Assembly (NCBI RefSeq): GCF_036511935.1
Contig: NZ_AP028878.1
Span: forward strand, 4,216,001 to 4,280,000
Length of the DNA stretch: 64,000 bases
Direction: 5' to 3'
Source: Marinobacter nanhaiticus D15-8W
GTDB taxonomy: Bacteria; Pseudomonadota; Gammaproteobacteria; Pseudomonadales; Oleiphilaceae
Shown here: positions 43,764-52,765 of the stretch, piece after piece
Position numbering within the stretch: the first letter of the stretch is position 1
Layout: each line of letters opens with the position of its first letter
Made by a program: the position numbers and the translations under genes
The notes under the pieces: generated by a model
What the model was told of the DNA's origin: nothing
Databases searched by the model: none
What the model saw: only the letters and a program-made list of their open reading frames with translations

Positions 43764-43833
43764 TAAGCTCGAAAAGAGCAGCTCGACGCAAAACGCCACG
43801 TGAGGTTACCGGCGTGTGTCACTGCTCCTCCCC
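43764..43833 (+). ncRNA. GEMM-like (c-di-GMP-I) riboswitch candidate, degenerate
   Basis: A closing helix (CAGGTGA with TCACTG) surrounds two inner stems: GCTC/GAGC with a GAAAA loop, and CGCC/GGCG around GTTACC. Between them lies GACGCAAA, and the 3' part has GGTTACCG. Both are conserved in GEMM RNAs in this order. The GGCAAACC segment and the longer second stem of real GEMM aptamers are missing, so this is a weak candidate. Confidence 0.25.
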
Positions 43834-43838
43834 CGAGG

Positions 43839-43884
43839 GATATTTGGAAACAGAAAACCGCTGGAAAACTGTCTCCAAATATTC
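43839..43884 (+). promoter_or_regulatory. Long inverted repeat in the prkA leader
   Basis: GATATTTGGAAACAG (43839-43853) faces CTGTCTCCAAATATTC (43869-43884), 13 of 15 positions paired around a 15-base loop. There is no T-run right after it. It may be an attenuator, a protein-binding site or an mRNA-stabilising hairpin. Confidence 0.5.
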
Positions 43885-44145
43885 TTAGAAACGAAATGAA
43901 CTCGAAACAAATACGCTTTGTAACTGTCCAAGTTTTTGAGACTGAACTAAGCTGAAATTAGCCTTGATCGAAACCCAAGGCGGTCTGACCGGAATGTGAC
44001 CACCGGCGGATTCGGGTTCAGACATTCCCACTTTCCATTTACTCATCCATCAACCTGGGACGCCGGTGCGAGGCGACTCTGCGATCTAGATCGGAGAATT
44101 TTTAAGTGTAGTTTTTGGCGATAATTATGCGAGCGAGGGGCTTAT

Positions 44146-46068
44146 ATGAGCATTCTGCAGCACTTCAAGGATCGGTATGAATCTACTCAGGAGGAGGAAT
44201 TTTCCCTTGAGGAATACCTGGAGATCTGCAAAAGAGATCCATCCGCTTACGCTACCGCAGCTGAAAGAATGTTGCTGGCTATCGGCGAGCCAGAGAAGAT
44301 AGACACCTCCCGCGATCCGCGCCTTTCACGCATCTTTTCCAACAAAGTCATCAAACGCTACCCCGAGTTCTCCGAGTTCTACGGTATGGAAGAGGCCGTG
44401 GAGAATATCGTCTCCTTCTTCAAGCACGCGGCCCAGGGCCTGGAAGAGAAGAAACAGATCCTCTACCTGCTCGGTCCGGTCGGCGGCGGTAAGTCTTCCC
44501 TGGCGGAAAAACTCAAGCAACTGATGCAAAAAGTGCCGTTCTACGCGATCAAGGGATCGCCGGTGAACGAGTCGCCGCTGGGTCTGTTCGATCCCAAGGA
44601 GGACGGCCCGATCCTTGAAGAGGAGTTCGGCATCCCCACACGTTATCTCAAGCCGATCATGTCGCCCTGGGCGGTAAAGCGGCTGCATGAATACGGGGGT
44701 GATATCAGTCAGTTCCGCGTGGTCAAACGCTACCCATCGGTGTTGGACCAGGTGGGGGTCTCCAAGACCGAGCCCGGCGACGACAATAACCAGGACATCT
44801 CTGCCCTGGTGGGCAAGGTCAACATCCGCATGTTGGAGGAATTTTCCCAGGACGACCCGGATGCCTACAGCTTCTCCGGCGGTCTGAGCAAGGCCAACCA
44901 GGGGCTGATGGAATTCGTCGAGATGTTCAAGGCGCCGATCAAGGTGCTGCATCCGTTGCTGACCGCGACCCAGGAAGGCAACTACAACACCACCGAAGGG
45001 ATGGGTTCGGTCCCGTTCGACGGCGTGATTCTCGCCCACTCCAACGAGTCCGAATGGCAGACCTTCCGGAACAACAAGCACAACGAAGCGTTCCTCGACC
45101 GCGTCTATATCGTCAAGGTGCCTTACTGCTTGCGCCTCCACGAGGAGGTCGAGATCTACAAGAAGCTGCTGCGGGAAAGTTCGCTGGCCGGAGCGCCCTG
45201 CGCACCGGACACCCTCAGCATGCTGTCACAGTTCACGGTGCTCTCGCGACTCAAGGAGCCTGAGAACTCGAGCATTTATTCCAAGATGAAGGTCTACGAC
45301 GGCCAGAACATCAAGGACACCGATCCCAAGGCCAAGTCGATCCAGGAGTACCGCGATTCCGCCGGCGTGAACGAGGGCATGGACGGCCTGTCCACCCGTT
45401 TCGCCTTCAAGATCCTGTCCAAGGTATTCAACTTCGACACGACCGAGATCGCGGCCAACCCGGTGCACCTGCTTTATGTACTGGAAAAGCAGATCGAGCA
45501 GGAACAGTTCCCCAACGAAGTGCAGGAACGCTACCTGCGGTTCATCAAGGAATACCTGGCCCCGCACTATGTCGAGTTCATCGGCAAGGAGATCCAGACA
45601 GCGTACCTGGAAAGCTACAGCGAGTACGGCCAGAACCTGTTCGACCGCTACGTGACTTACGCCGACTTCTGGATCCAGGACCAGGAATACCGCGACCCGG
45701 AAACCGGCGAGATCCTCAACCGCTCCGCCATCAACGACGAGCTGGAGAAGATCGAGAAACCAGCGGGCATCAGCAACCCGAAAGATTTCCGCAACGAAGT
45801 GGTCAACTTCGTCCTGCGGGCCCGAGCCAACAACCAGGGCCAGAATCCATCCTGGCTCAGCTACGAAAAACTGCGCGCGGTGATCGAGAAGAAGATGTTC
45901 TCCAACACCGAGGACCTGCTCCCGGTCATCTCCTTCAACCCGAAGGCGTCGCAGGAAGACCAGAAGAAACACAAACAGTTCGTCGAAAGGATGGTCGAAC
46001 GCGGATACACCGAGAAGCAGGTCCGCCTGCTCGCCGAATGGTACCTGCGGGTAAGGAAGTCCCAGTAA
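44146..46068 (+). CDS. prkA: PrkA (YeaG) serine protein kinase
   Basis: This 640-residue protein is full-length PrkA: an AAA+-like N-terminal domain with Walker A GPVGGGKSS (residues 110-118), conserved YAIKGSPVNESPLGLFDP, and the C-terminal kinase-like domain. The family acts in stress, stationary-phase and nitrogen-starvation responses; in E. coli yeaG and yeaH are co-expressed. GAGGGG lies 5 bases before the ATG. It is followed by yeaH and spoVR, the classic trio, but a 248-base spacer with a large palindrome separates it from yeaH. Confidence 0.96.
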   Translation: MSILQHFKDRYESTQEEEFSLEEYLEICKRDPSAYATAAERMLLAIGEPEKIDTSRDPRLSRIFSNKVIKRYPEFSEFYGMEEAVENIVSFFKHAAQGLEEKKQILYLLGPVGGGKSSLAEKLKQLMQKVPFYAIKGSPVNESPLGLFDPKEDGPILEEEFGIPTRYLKPIMSPWAVKRLHEYGGDISQFRVVKRYPSVLDQVGVSKTEPGDDNNQDISALVGKVNIRMLEEFSQDDPDAYSFSGGLSKANQGLMEFVEMFKAPIKVLHPLLTATQEGNYNTTEGMGSVPFDGVILAHSNESEWQTFRNNKHNEAFLDRVYIVKVPYCLRLHEEVEIYKKLLRESSLAGAPCAPDTLSMLSQFTVLSRLKEPENSSIYSKMKVYDGQNIKDTDPKAKSIQEYRDSAGVNEGMDGLSTRFAFKILSKVFNFDTTEIAANPVHLLYVLEKQIEQEQFPNEVQERYLRFIKEYLAPHYVEFIGKEIQTAYLESYSEYGQNLFDRYVTYADFWIQDQEYRDPETGEILNRSAINDELEKIEKPAGISNPKDFRNEVVNFVLRARANNQGQNPSWLSYEKLRAVIEKKMFSNTEDLLPVISFNPKASQEDQKKHKQFVERMVERGYTEKQVRLLAEWYLRVRKSQ

Positions 46069-46174
46069 CAGAGCGGCCGCTGGCTGCCTGAAGACACGCA
46101 ACAGCGGCCCTTAACCAGGTTAGGAGTCAAGAAGAGACTCAGCGAGGCTCCTTGAAACTGACTCGAGGCAGGGG

Positions 46175-46291
46175 GCGCACCTGGATGCATGGAGTGCAAG
46201 GCGCACGGAGCACAGCGCGCGAGGCATACCTACCCGGTAGGTGAGCGCGCGAGCACCGCGCAACGCAGCAATTCATGTATCCAGGGGTGCC
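46175..46291. repeat. Large imperfect palindrome between prkA and yeaH
   Basis: The two halves fold on the centre CCTACCCGGTAGG (46229-46241). Paired parts include CACCTGGATGCATG with CATGTATCCAGGGGTG and GCGCGCGAG with GAGCGCGCGAG. The arms span about 58 bases each. It resembles the dispersed REP-type repeats of marine gammaproteobacteria. Confidence 0.7.
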
Positions 46292-46316
46292 TTCCACCCA
46301 AAAGCTGGAGAGTGTT

Positions 46317-47609
46317 ATGGGGATGACCCATATCGTCGACCGCCGACTCAACGGCAAGAACAAGAGCGCCGTCAACCGCGAACGCTTCCTGCGGCGCTAT
46401 CGTCATCACATCAAGAAAGCAGTGGCCGAGGCCGTACAGCGGCGCTCGATCACCGATATCGAGCGGGGCGAGAACGTCAGCATCCCCTCGCGGGATATTG
46501 AGGAGCCGATCTTCCATCATGGCCGGGGCGGCAATCGCGAGATGGTGCACCCGGGCAACAAGGAATTCGTCACCGGAGATACCTTACCCAAACCCCAGGG
46601 CGGCGGTGGCGGCCAGGGTCAGGGGCAGGCCAGTCCCGATGGCGAGGGGATGGATGAGTTTGCCTTCCAGATCACCCAGGACGAATTCCTCGATTTCCTG
46701 TTCGACGACCTGGAGCTGCCCAACCTCGCCCGCAAGAAACTCAAGGATACCGAAGCATTCAAGTACGAGCGCGCTGGCTTCTCTTCCCAGGGTATCCCTG
46801 CAAAGCTCGACGTGGTCCGCTCCCTGCGCGGCGCCCATGCCCGCCGTCTCGGCCTGGGGGGTGCCCGCAAGAAGAAGCTGCGTGAGCTGGAAGCCCAGCT
46901 GGCCGAGCTGAAGGCCAAGCCAACAGAGCCTGATCCCGCGTTCAGCCCCCAGGACCAGATCGATGCCCTGGAAGCCGAGATCAAGCGCCTGAAAGGCAAC
47001 CTCCGCCGCATCCCCTGGATCGACGAGATCGACCTGCGCTACCGCCAGCACATCAAGAAACCGAAGCCCGCCACCAGCGCGGTGATGTTCTGTCTGATGG
47101 ACGTCTCGGGCTCCATGACACAGGTCCACAAGGATATCGCCAAGCGTTTCTTTATCCTGCTGTACCTGTTCCTGAAGAAGAACTACAAGCGCATCGAGGT
47201 GGTATTTATCCGCCACCACACCAGCGCCAAGGAAGTGGACGAGGAAGAGTTCTTCTATTCGCGGGAGACCGGGGGCACCATCGTGTCCAGTGCGCTCAAG
47301 CTGATGAAGCAGATCATCGATGCGCGCTACTCGCCGTCCGAGTGGAACATCTACGCCGCCCAGGCGTCGGACGGTGATAACTGGAACGACGACTCGCCCA
47401 TCTGCAGCAAGATCCTCGCGGACCAGATCCTCCCTCTTGTGCAGTACTACGCTTATGTGGAGATCACGCCGCAGGATCACCAGATGCTCTGGTACGAGTA
47501 CGAGAAGATCATGGAGAAAGATCCGCACAGCTTCGCCATGCAACAGATCGCGGACCCCGGTGACATCTACCCGGTATTCCGCCAGTTGTTCGAGAGGAAA
47601 GCGGCATGA
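46317..47609 (+). CDS. yeaH: YeaH/YhbH family protein (DUF444)
   Basis: This 430-residue protein matches YeaH (427 residues in E. coli). The start region [20 protein letters not shown] and [17 protein letters not shown] are family features. The C-terminal half is a von Willebrand A-like domain with the MIDAS-type motif in [21 protein letters not shown] glycine-rich linker ([10 protein letters not shown]) lies near residue 95. GGAG precedes the ATG at 46317; the longer frame from 46275 starts within the repeat. The gene ends in an ATGA overlap with spoVR. Confidence 0.93.
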   Translation: MGMTHIVDRRLNGKNKSAVNRERFLRRYRHHIKKAVAEAVQRRSITDIERGENVSIPSRDIEEPIFHHGRGGNREMVHPGNKEFVTGDTLPKPQGGGGGQGQGQASPDGEGMDEFAFQITQDEFLDFLFDDLELPNLARKKLKDTEAFKYERAGFSSQGIPAKLDVVRSLRGAHARRLGLGGARKKKLRELEAQLAELKAKPTEPDPAFSPQDQIDALEAEIKRLKGNLRRIPWIDEIDLRYRQHIKKPKPATSAVMFCLMDVSGSMTQVHKDIAKRFFILLYLFLKKNYKRIEVVFIRHHTSAKEVDEEEFFYSRETGGTIVSSALKLMKQIIDARYSPSEWNIYAAQASDGDNWNDDSPICSKILADQILPLVQYYAYVEITPQDHQMLWYEYEKIMEKDPHSFAMQQIADPGDIYPVFRQLFERKAA

Positions 47610-49150
47610 CCGGTACTGTCGACAAACCGCCCGTCAAGAACGAACCGATTTCCACCACGTCGGAGTGGACCTTTGAACTGGTTAAACGCTACCAGGAGGA
47701 AATCGAGAAGTGTGCCGAGGAGTTCGGCCTGGACACCTACCCCAACCAGATCGAGGTGATCAGCGCCGAACAGATGATGGATGCCTACAGCTCCGTGGGC
47801 ATGCCGGTGGGCTATAACCACTGGTCCTTCGGCAAGCAGTTCCTCAACACATCGAAGGGCTACAAACGCGGCCAGATGGGACTGGCGTACGAGATCGTGA
47901 TCAATTCCGATCCCTGTATCGCCTACCTGATGGAGGAGAATACCCTGCCGATGCAGGCGCTGGTCATCGCGCACGCGTCCTACGGGCACAATTCCTTCTT
48001 CAAGGGCAATTACCTGTTCCGCACCTGGACGGATGCCAGCGCGATCATCGATTACCTGATCTTCGCGCGTAATTATGTGGCCGAATGCGAAGAGCGCCAT
48101 GGGCTGGAAGCGGTAGAGGAAATCCTCGACTCCTGCCATGCGCTGATGAACTTCGGTGTCGACCGCTACAAGCGGCCGTCCCCGATTTCAGCGGCTGAGG
48201 AACAGCGGCGCCAGAAGGAGCGGGAGGAGTACCTGCAGCGTCAGCTCAATGATCTCTGGCGCACGATTCCCAAGCTGGGCGGCGAAGACGAAGATCCGCA
48301 GAAACGGCGCGCGCGTTACCCTTCCGAGCCCCAGGAAAACCTGCTCTACTTCATTGAGAAGAATGCCCCCCTGCTGGAAACCTGGCAGCGCGAGATCATC
48401 CGCATCGTGCGCAAGATCGCCCAGTACTTCTACCCGCAGCGCCAGACCCAGGTAATGAACGAAGGATGGGCCAGTTTCTGGCACTACACCCTACTGCACC
48501 GGATGTACGAAAAAGGCCTGGTGACCGACGGCTTCATGCTGGAGTTCCTGCAAAGCCACACTGCGGTGATCTACCAGCCGCCGTTCGACAGCCCCTGGTA
48601 CTCGGGCATCAATCCGTACACGCTGGGTTTCTCGATCTATACCGACCTGCGTCGGATTTGCGAGAACCCGACGGATGAGGACCGGGAATGGTTCCCGGAC
48701 CTGGTTGGCACCGACTGGGTGGAAACCCTCCACTTTGCCATGCGCAACTTCAAGGACGAGAGCTTTATCCAGCAATTCCTCTCGCCCAAGGTCATGCGTG
48801 ACCTCAAGCTGTTCGCCATTTCCGATAACGAGGACGAGGACGTCTACCGCATTACCGCGATCCACAACGAGATGGGTTATCGCTCGCTACGGGAAAAGCT
48901 GGCGCGCCAGTACAACCTCAGTTACCGCGAACCCAATATCCAGGTCTGGAACGTGGATATCCGCGGCGACCGGTCACTGACCCTGCGGCATGTACCGTCG
49001 GACAGCATTCCGCTGGGCGACAGCACCGGAGAGGTCCTGCGCCACGTGCATCGTCTGTGGGGCTTCGATGTGCACCTGGAAAGCGTGGAAGACGGCACCA
49101 TGGTGGAGGAATTCCATTGTCCACCGCGATCGCTGGATGACGAGGACTGA
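47606..49150 (+). CDS. spoVR: SpoVR family protein
   Basis: This 514-residue protein contains the SpoVR signature: [20 protein letters not shown] near residue 68, [20 protein letters not shown], and [19 protein letters not shown]. In Bacillus SpoVR is involved in spore cortex formation; in gammaproteobacteria it is the third gene of the prkA-yeaH-spoVR stress operon and its function is open. It overlaps yeaH by 4 bases. The HxxH and ExxW patterns suggest a metal site. Confidence 0.94.
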   Translation: MTGTVDKPPVKNEPISTTSEWTFELVKRYQEEIEKCAEEFGLDTYPNQIEVISAEQMMDAYSSVGMPVGYNHWSFGKQFLNTSKGYKRGQMGLAYEIVINSDPCIAYLMEENTLPMQALVIAHASYGHNSFFKGNYLFRTWTDASAIIDYLIFARNYVAECEERHGLEAVEEILDSCHALMNFGVDRYKRPSPISAAEEQRRQKEREEYLQRQLNDLWRTIPKLGGEDEDPQKRRARYPSEPQENLLYFIEKNAPLLETWQREIIRIVRKIAQYFYPQRQTQVMNEGWASFWHYTLLHRMYEKGLVTDGFMLEFLQSHTAVIYQPPFDSPWYSGINPYTLGFSIYTDLRRICENPTDEDREWFPDLVGTDWVETLHFAMRNFKDESFIQQFLSPKVMRDLKLFAISDNEDEDVYRITAIHNEMGYRSLREKLARQYNLSYREPNIQVWNVDIRGDRSLTLRHVPSDSIPLGDSTGEVLRHVHRLWGFDVHLESVEDGTMVEEFHCPPRSLDDED

Positions 49151-49176
49151 AGCTGGAAAGGACGTCCTGTCCGGGC

Positions 49177-50526
49177 TCAGGGCGCACCCTGGGCCACGGG
49201 CAGGGAGACTAGCGCGAGTAATCCGCCCTGCTCCGCGCGCCCCAATTCAAACTCGCCACCATACAGCCCCACCAGTTCCGATACGATAGCCAAACCGAGC
49301 CCAGACCCCGAGCGCCGTTCGTCCAGCATCCGGCCCCGTTCGAGTGCTTCGACGCGTTGCGCTTCGGTCAAGCCGTCACCATCGTCAGCAACTCTCAGCA
49401 AAAGCCGGTCCGCGGCGATCTCACAGTCAAACACGACGGTCGTGCTGGCCCACTTGACTGCGTTCTCCAACAGGTTGCCCACGATTTCCTGCAGGTCCTG
49501 GGCATCCATCCGTACCTTGGCATCGGGCAAAGGTTGAGACTGCAGTACCAGATCACGGCGTTCAGCCATACGCCCGATCCCGGTCACGACGGTGCCCAAT
49601 GCGTCCGCAACGTCTGTCGTGCGCGTCAAGGGCGTAGCTCCGGCAGCCGCGGCTCGGGCCAGGTGATGTCGGACTGCGTCGTCGAGGCGCTGAAGTTCGT
49701 TCAGGAGTGGGCGGGCCTGTGCCTCGGGCAAACGTTCGCAGTGGGTCTTGAGTACCGTCACCGGCGTCTTGAGTGCATGGGCCAGGTTGCCGGCCGCAGC
49801 TCGTCCGCGTTCGATCAGTTGCTCGTCGCGCTCAAGCACGAGGTTGATCGCTTCGGCCAGCGCTTTTAATTCACTGGGAAAATCGGTATCGAGCCGCTGG
49901 CTCTGACCGTTTTCCACCTCTCGCAGGTTGCCGTGGATGCGCCGCAGGGGCGACAGCCCCCAACGGATCTGGATGGCCAGTCCCGCCAGCAACAGCACAC
50001 CAAGACCCGCCAGCGAGAGCCAGAGCAACCGGCTAAAACGATCGACCTCTGCATCCAGCTCCTCCCGACTGGCAGCGACGCTCAGGTGCAAGGTGGACTG
50101 CAGGTTGGAGAGTTTGACGTCGCGTTCGATCACGCGTAGCGGTTCGCCAAGGGGGCCGGGTTGATTGCTCAAGTGCAGACCGGGCTCACCGGATACCGCC
50201 AACCGTTGGTCCCATAGGGAACGTGAGGTCAGGCTCAGTTCGCCACCGTCTGACGCCTGCCAGTACCAACCGGAAAAGACCCGCTCAAACTGTGGATCTC
50301 CCAGACTGCGCACCATGTGCAACGAACGGCTGTTCGGATCGTATTCAATGCCCGCAATGACGACGTTCAGAAGCGAGCGAAGCCGCTCATCGAAGGCGGA
50401 GGAGACCGATTGCTTGAAGTTGTAGCTCAGCAGGATCCCGGCCAGAGGCAGAATCAGTCCGACGAGGACCAGTGCGGCAATCAGCAGCCGCGCGTTGACG
50501 GACAAGCGACCTATCGCTGCCGGCAT
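49177..50526 (-). CDS. Two-component sensor histidine kinase (PhoQ-like)
   Basis: This 449-residue kinase has transmembrane helices near residues 12-34 and 168-190, a periplasmic domain of about 130 residues, a HAMP region (GLSPLRRIHGNLREVE), the phospho-acceptor His in NLAHALKTPVTVLKTH near residue 250, the N-box LLENAVKWA, and the G-box VADDGDGL. The His-box NLAHALKTP form is of the PhoQ type. It lies right after its response regulator gene, sharing the overlap at 50526. Confidence 0.9.
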   Translation of the reverse strand: MPAAIGRLSVNARLLIAALVLVGLILPLAGILLSYNFKQSVSSAFDERLRSLLNVVIAGIEYDPNSRSLHMVRSLGDPQFERVFSGWYWQASDGGELSLTSRSLWDQRLAVSGEPGLHLSNQPGPLGEPLRVIERDVKLSNLQSTLHLSVAASREELDAEVDRFSRLLWLSLAGLGVLLLAGLAIQIRWGLSPLRRIHGNLREVENGQSQRLDTDFPSELKALAEAINLVLERDEQLIERGRAAAGNLAHALKTPVTVLKTHCERLPEAQARPLLNELQRLDDAVRHHLARAAAAGATPLTRTTDVADALGTVVTGIGRMAERRDLVLQSQPLPDAKVRMDAQDLQEIVGNLLENAVKWASTTVVFDCEIAADRLLLRVADDGDGLTEAQRVEALERGRMLDERRSGSGLGLAIVSELVGLYGGEFELGRAEQGGLLALVSLPVAQGAP

Positions 50527-51194
50527 CAGGCGCCGCCCGCATCCAGGATTCGATAGCCCTGGCCGCGAACCGTCTCGATACGATCGCGCCCGAGTTTGCG
50601 ACGCAAGCGGCCGATCTGCACGTCAATGACGTTCGAATCCGGCTCCTGGTCCCGGTCATAGACGTGCTCGGATAGTTCCGTCCGGCTAACGATGCGCGGT
50701 GCAGCATGCATGAGATAACCCAGCAGCCGGGTTTCCTGGGCGGTCAACGACACCGGCAGCCCGGCGAGCGTGACCTGACCGCCGTGCGTGTCATACGACA
50801 GGTCACCGAGATTGAGGACCGGATGGGCGTGACCGTAACTACGGCGCACCAGAGCCCGGAGGCGAAAGAGCACCTCCGCGGTTTCAAACGGTTTGGTGAC
50901 GTAGTCGTCAGCGCCCGCCGCAAAGCCGGCGGCCTTGTCCGACCAACGCTCGCGGGCGGTCAGCACCAGCACCGGGAGATCGATCTGCTCATCCCGCCAG
51001 CGGGACAGCCAATGAGTACCGTTGCCATCCGGCAAGCCTAAATCCAATATGACCACGTCATAGCGTTCGGTCTTGAGCAGGAAATCCGCCTCACCACCGG
51101 TGCCGACCGGCTCCACCAACAGTCCTGAATCCCTCAGGGCGCTGGCAAGGGCCTCTGCCAGACTCTGGTCGTCCTCAACCAGAAGAACCTTCAT
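50526..51194 (-). CDS. OmpR-family response regulator
   Basis: This 222-residue regulator has a receiver domain with the acidic pocket VEDDQ, the phospho-acceptor Asp51 in VILDLGLPDGNG, Thr in VLTARER and Lys in VTKPFETAE, followed by a winged-helix domain (LTAQETRLLGYLMHAAPRIV, DSNVIDVQIGRLRRKLG). It resembles the QseB/PmrA/PhoP group. It is preceded by a PepSY gene (ATGA overlap) and followed by the sensor kinase; a second PepSY-like gene is divergent and a probable target. Confidence 0.93.
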   Translation of the reverse strand: MKVLLVEDDQSLAEALASALRDSGLLVEPVGTGGEADFLLKTERYDVVILDLGLPDGNGTHWLSRWRDEQIDLPVLVLTARERWSDKAAGFAAGADDYVTKPFETAEVLFRLRALVRRSYGHAHPVLNLGDLSYDTHGGQVTLAGLPVSLTAQETRLLGYLMHAAPRIVSRTELSEHVYDRDQEPDSNVIDVQIGRLRRKLGRDRIETVRGQGYRILDAGGA

Positions 51195-51538
51195 TGGCGC
51201 TCCATTCCCTTGATGTTTCTTCCCTCGATGCCAATCAGCTCGCCGCTGGCCGCATCCACTTCAAATTCCACGATCTGGCCATCCGGCCCCATCATCTCGA
51301 TCTCGTAGACCGGCACACCGTCCTCGCGCTCGAACTCGACCTCGACGACCTGGCCAATATATTTCTTTTCCAGCTCGCCCAACACGGAGGGCAGCGACTT
51401 GATACGGCCGGCCTGGACTTCCCGGTGCAGGTTACGCCAGTCGTCGTCATCGGCGGCGCAGATAGAGACGCTCCCGAGTATGAGGAGCGTTGCGAGGACC
51501 ATCGTGACCAGTTGTTGCAACATCAGTCTGATTTTCAT
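51191..51538 (-). CDS. PepSY-domain secreted protein, first gene of the two-component operon
   Basis: This 115-residue protein has a signal peptide (MLQQLVTMVLATLLILGSVS) and one PepSY domain: VQAGRIKSLPSVLGELEKKY, then GQVVEVEFEREDGVPVYEIE and FEVDAASGELIGIEGR. The start at 51538 is set by the signal peptide; the frame upstream to 51745 covers the promoter. Its stop overlaps the response regulator start. PepSY proteins beside PhoPQ-like systems may modulate the sensor; that is inference. Confidence 0.85.
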   Translation of the reverse strand: MKIRLMLQQLVTMVLATLLILGSVSICAADDDDWRNLHREVQAGRIKSLPSVLGELEKKYIGQVVEVEFEREDGVPVYEIEMMGPDGQIVEFEVDAASGELIGIEGRNIKGMERQ

Positions 51539-51717
51539 CTCACTAGCTTCGCAAATGGCATATGAACGGTACATGAACGAAACGCTCAGCCTGGCGTCAG
51601 GCGGACTTCGGTACAACGGAAAACATATCGGGCAAAGGTGAACCGCGTTCCTGCGGCCCTGGACGACGCCCGATGTGTCGTAAACCGTTAAAACAGGCAA
51701 AAACGAAGGAGCGAACC

Positions 51718-52179
51718 ATGAACCTGAAACAACTGACGCTGGCAACCGTTACCGCTGCACTGATCGTACCGGCCACCTACGCCGCTGCGCCGACCAGCAA
51801 GTTGGACGATGCACTCAAGGCCGGAAGCGAATACGGCTTTACCCATTATCACGAAATCGAATTCGACGATAACCAGGAGTTCGAGATCAAGGGCCAGCTC
51901 AAGGACAACTGGATCGCTGACGTGGAGTATGCCGACGATGGCCGTATCTTGCACGAGCAGCGTGAACGACACGCCGACAACGCCACTGGCCTGACCCAAT
52001 CCCAAATCCGCGAGGCCGCAAAAGCCGCACAGGAAAAAGGCATGGTCCGGATCGAGGAAATCGACCTTCGCGGCAATGATCGCCTGAAGATCGAAGGCGA
52101 AGACGATAGCGGCCGCGAACTGGAAATCACCTTTCAGCTGGCCGACATGGCCGTTCTGAAGGTCGACCACGACGACTGA
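51718..52179 (+). CDS. PepSY-like secreted protein, divergent from the two-component operon
   Basis: This 153-residue secreted protein has a signal peptide ending near ATYA and two degenerate PepSY-like units (YHEIEFDDNQEFEIKGQL, then IEEIDLRGNDRLKIEGED). AAGGAG lies 7 bases from the ATG at 51718. It is followed by a strong terminator and forms a single-gene unit. Position, opposite a PepSY-regulator-kinase operon, suggests control by that regulator. Confidence 0.82.
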   Translation: MNLKQLTLATVTAALIVPATYAAAPTSKLDDALKAGSEYGFTHYHEIEFDDNQEFEIKGQLKDNWIADVEYADDGRILHEQRERHADNATGLTQSQIREAAKAAQEKGMVRIEEIDLRGNDRLKIEGEDDSGRELEITFQLADMAVLKVDHDD

Positions 52180-52198
52180 CCTGGTCCGGCCCCGCCCC

Positions 52199-52224
52199 AA
52201 GCCCGCCATGTGCGGGCTTTTTTA
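52199..52224 (+). terminator. Rho-independent terminator
   Basis: AGCCCGC (52200-52206) pairs with GCGGGCT (52212-52218) around a 5-base loop, followed by TTTTTTAT. It closes the PepSY-like gene. Confidence 0.9.
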
Positions 52225-52396
52225 TGGCGGCCTATCCAGTTTGTAACAGTCTCTCTACCCCTCCTGGAACCCGACACCGTCCGACGTTGAGGCCGCTCAG
52301 CCAATGCGGTGGCGTGACTTTGCCGGGCTGCGGTGCTTTCATATCCGGATCCCCGGAGCCACCAACTTATCCCGTTCGATCTGTATTGGGAGGACC

Positions 52397-52765
52397 ATGC
52401 ACTTTCTCAACGGCATCACCATTCTGCTGGTCTACCAACTGGTGGGCGAAGTCACCGTGCGCCTGTTTGGCCTGACCATTCCAGGTCCCGTTCTGGGCAT
52501 GATCCTGCTGTTCATCACCCTGGTGATCCGCGGCGGTGCAGGTAAAGCGCTCGACAGCGCTACCGGCGCACTGCTTGGCCGTCTATCACTGCTGTTCGTC
52601 CCGGCGGGTGTAGGCATGATGGTGTATTTCAGCCGCATCATGAACGAGTGGCTGCCTATTGCCATGGCGCTGGTGCTCAGCACCGTGGTCACCATGGTCG
52701 TGACCGCGTTGACCATGGTGGGCGTGCAGCGATTGATGGCCAAGCGGAGCCGCGACGATGGTTGA
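52397..52765 (+). CDS. lrgA: CidA/LrgA family protein
   Basis: This 122-residue membrane protein has four helices and the holin-like CidA/LrgA pattern: ILLVYQLVGEVTVRLFGLTI, then PGPVLGMILLF, RLSLLFVPAGVGMMVY and a C-terminal helix. Family members influence murein hydrolase activity and metabolite export. GGGAGGA precedes the ATG at 52397. It overlaps lrgB by 8 bases. Confidence 0.9.
   Translation: MHFLNGITILLVYQLVGEVTVRLFGLTIPGPVLGMILLFITLVIRGGAGKALDSATGALLGRLSLLFVPAGVGMMVYFSRIMNEWLPIAMALVLSTVVTMVVTALTMVGVQRLMAKRSRDDG

Larger units (their letters stand above)
43547..44145 (+). other. 599-base prkA upstream region with RNA-like structure
   Basis: No gene is seen. On the plus strand there is a three-way-junction candidate (43764-43833), then a long hairpin (43839-43884), followed by AT-rich sequence, and finally GAGGGG 5 bases before the prkA ATG. 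Much of it may be the 5' leader of prkA mRNA. Confidence 0.5.

Noticed and set aside
44116..44130. GG-N10-GC spacing like a sigma-54 promoter upstream of prkA
   Set aside because: The transcription start would fall about 4 bases before the ATG and downstream of the ribosome binding site, so it cannot drive normal prkA translation.
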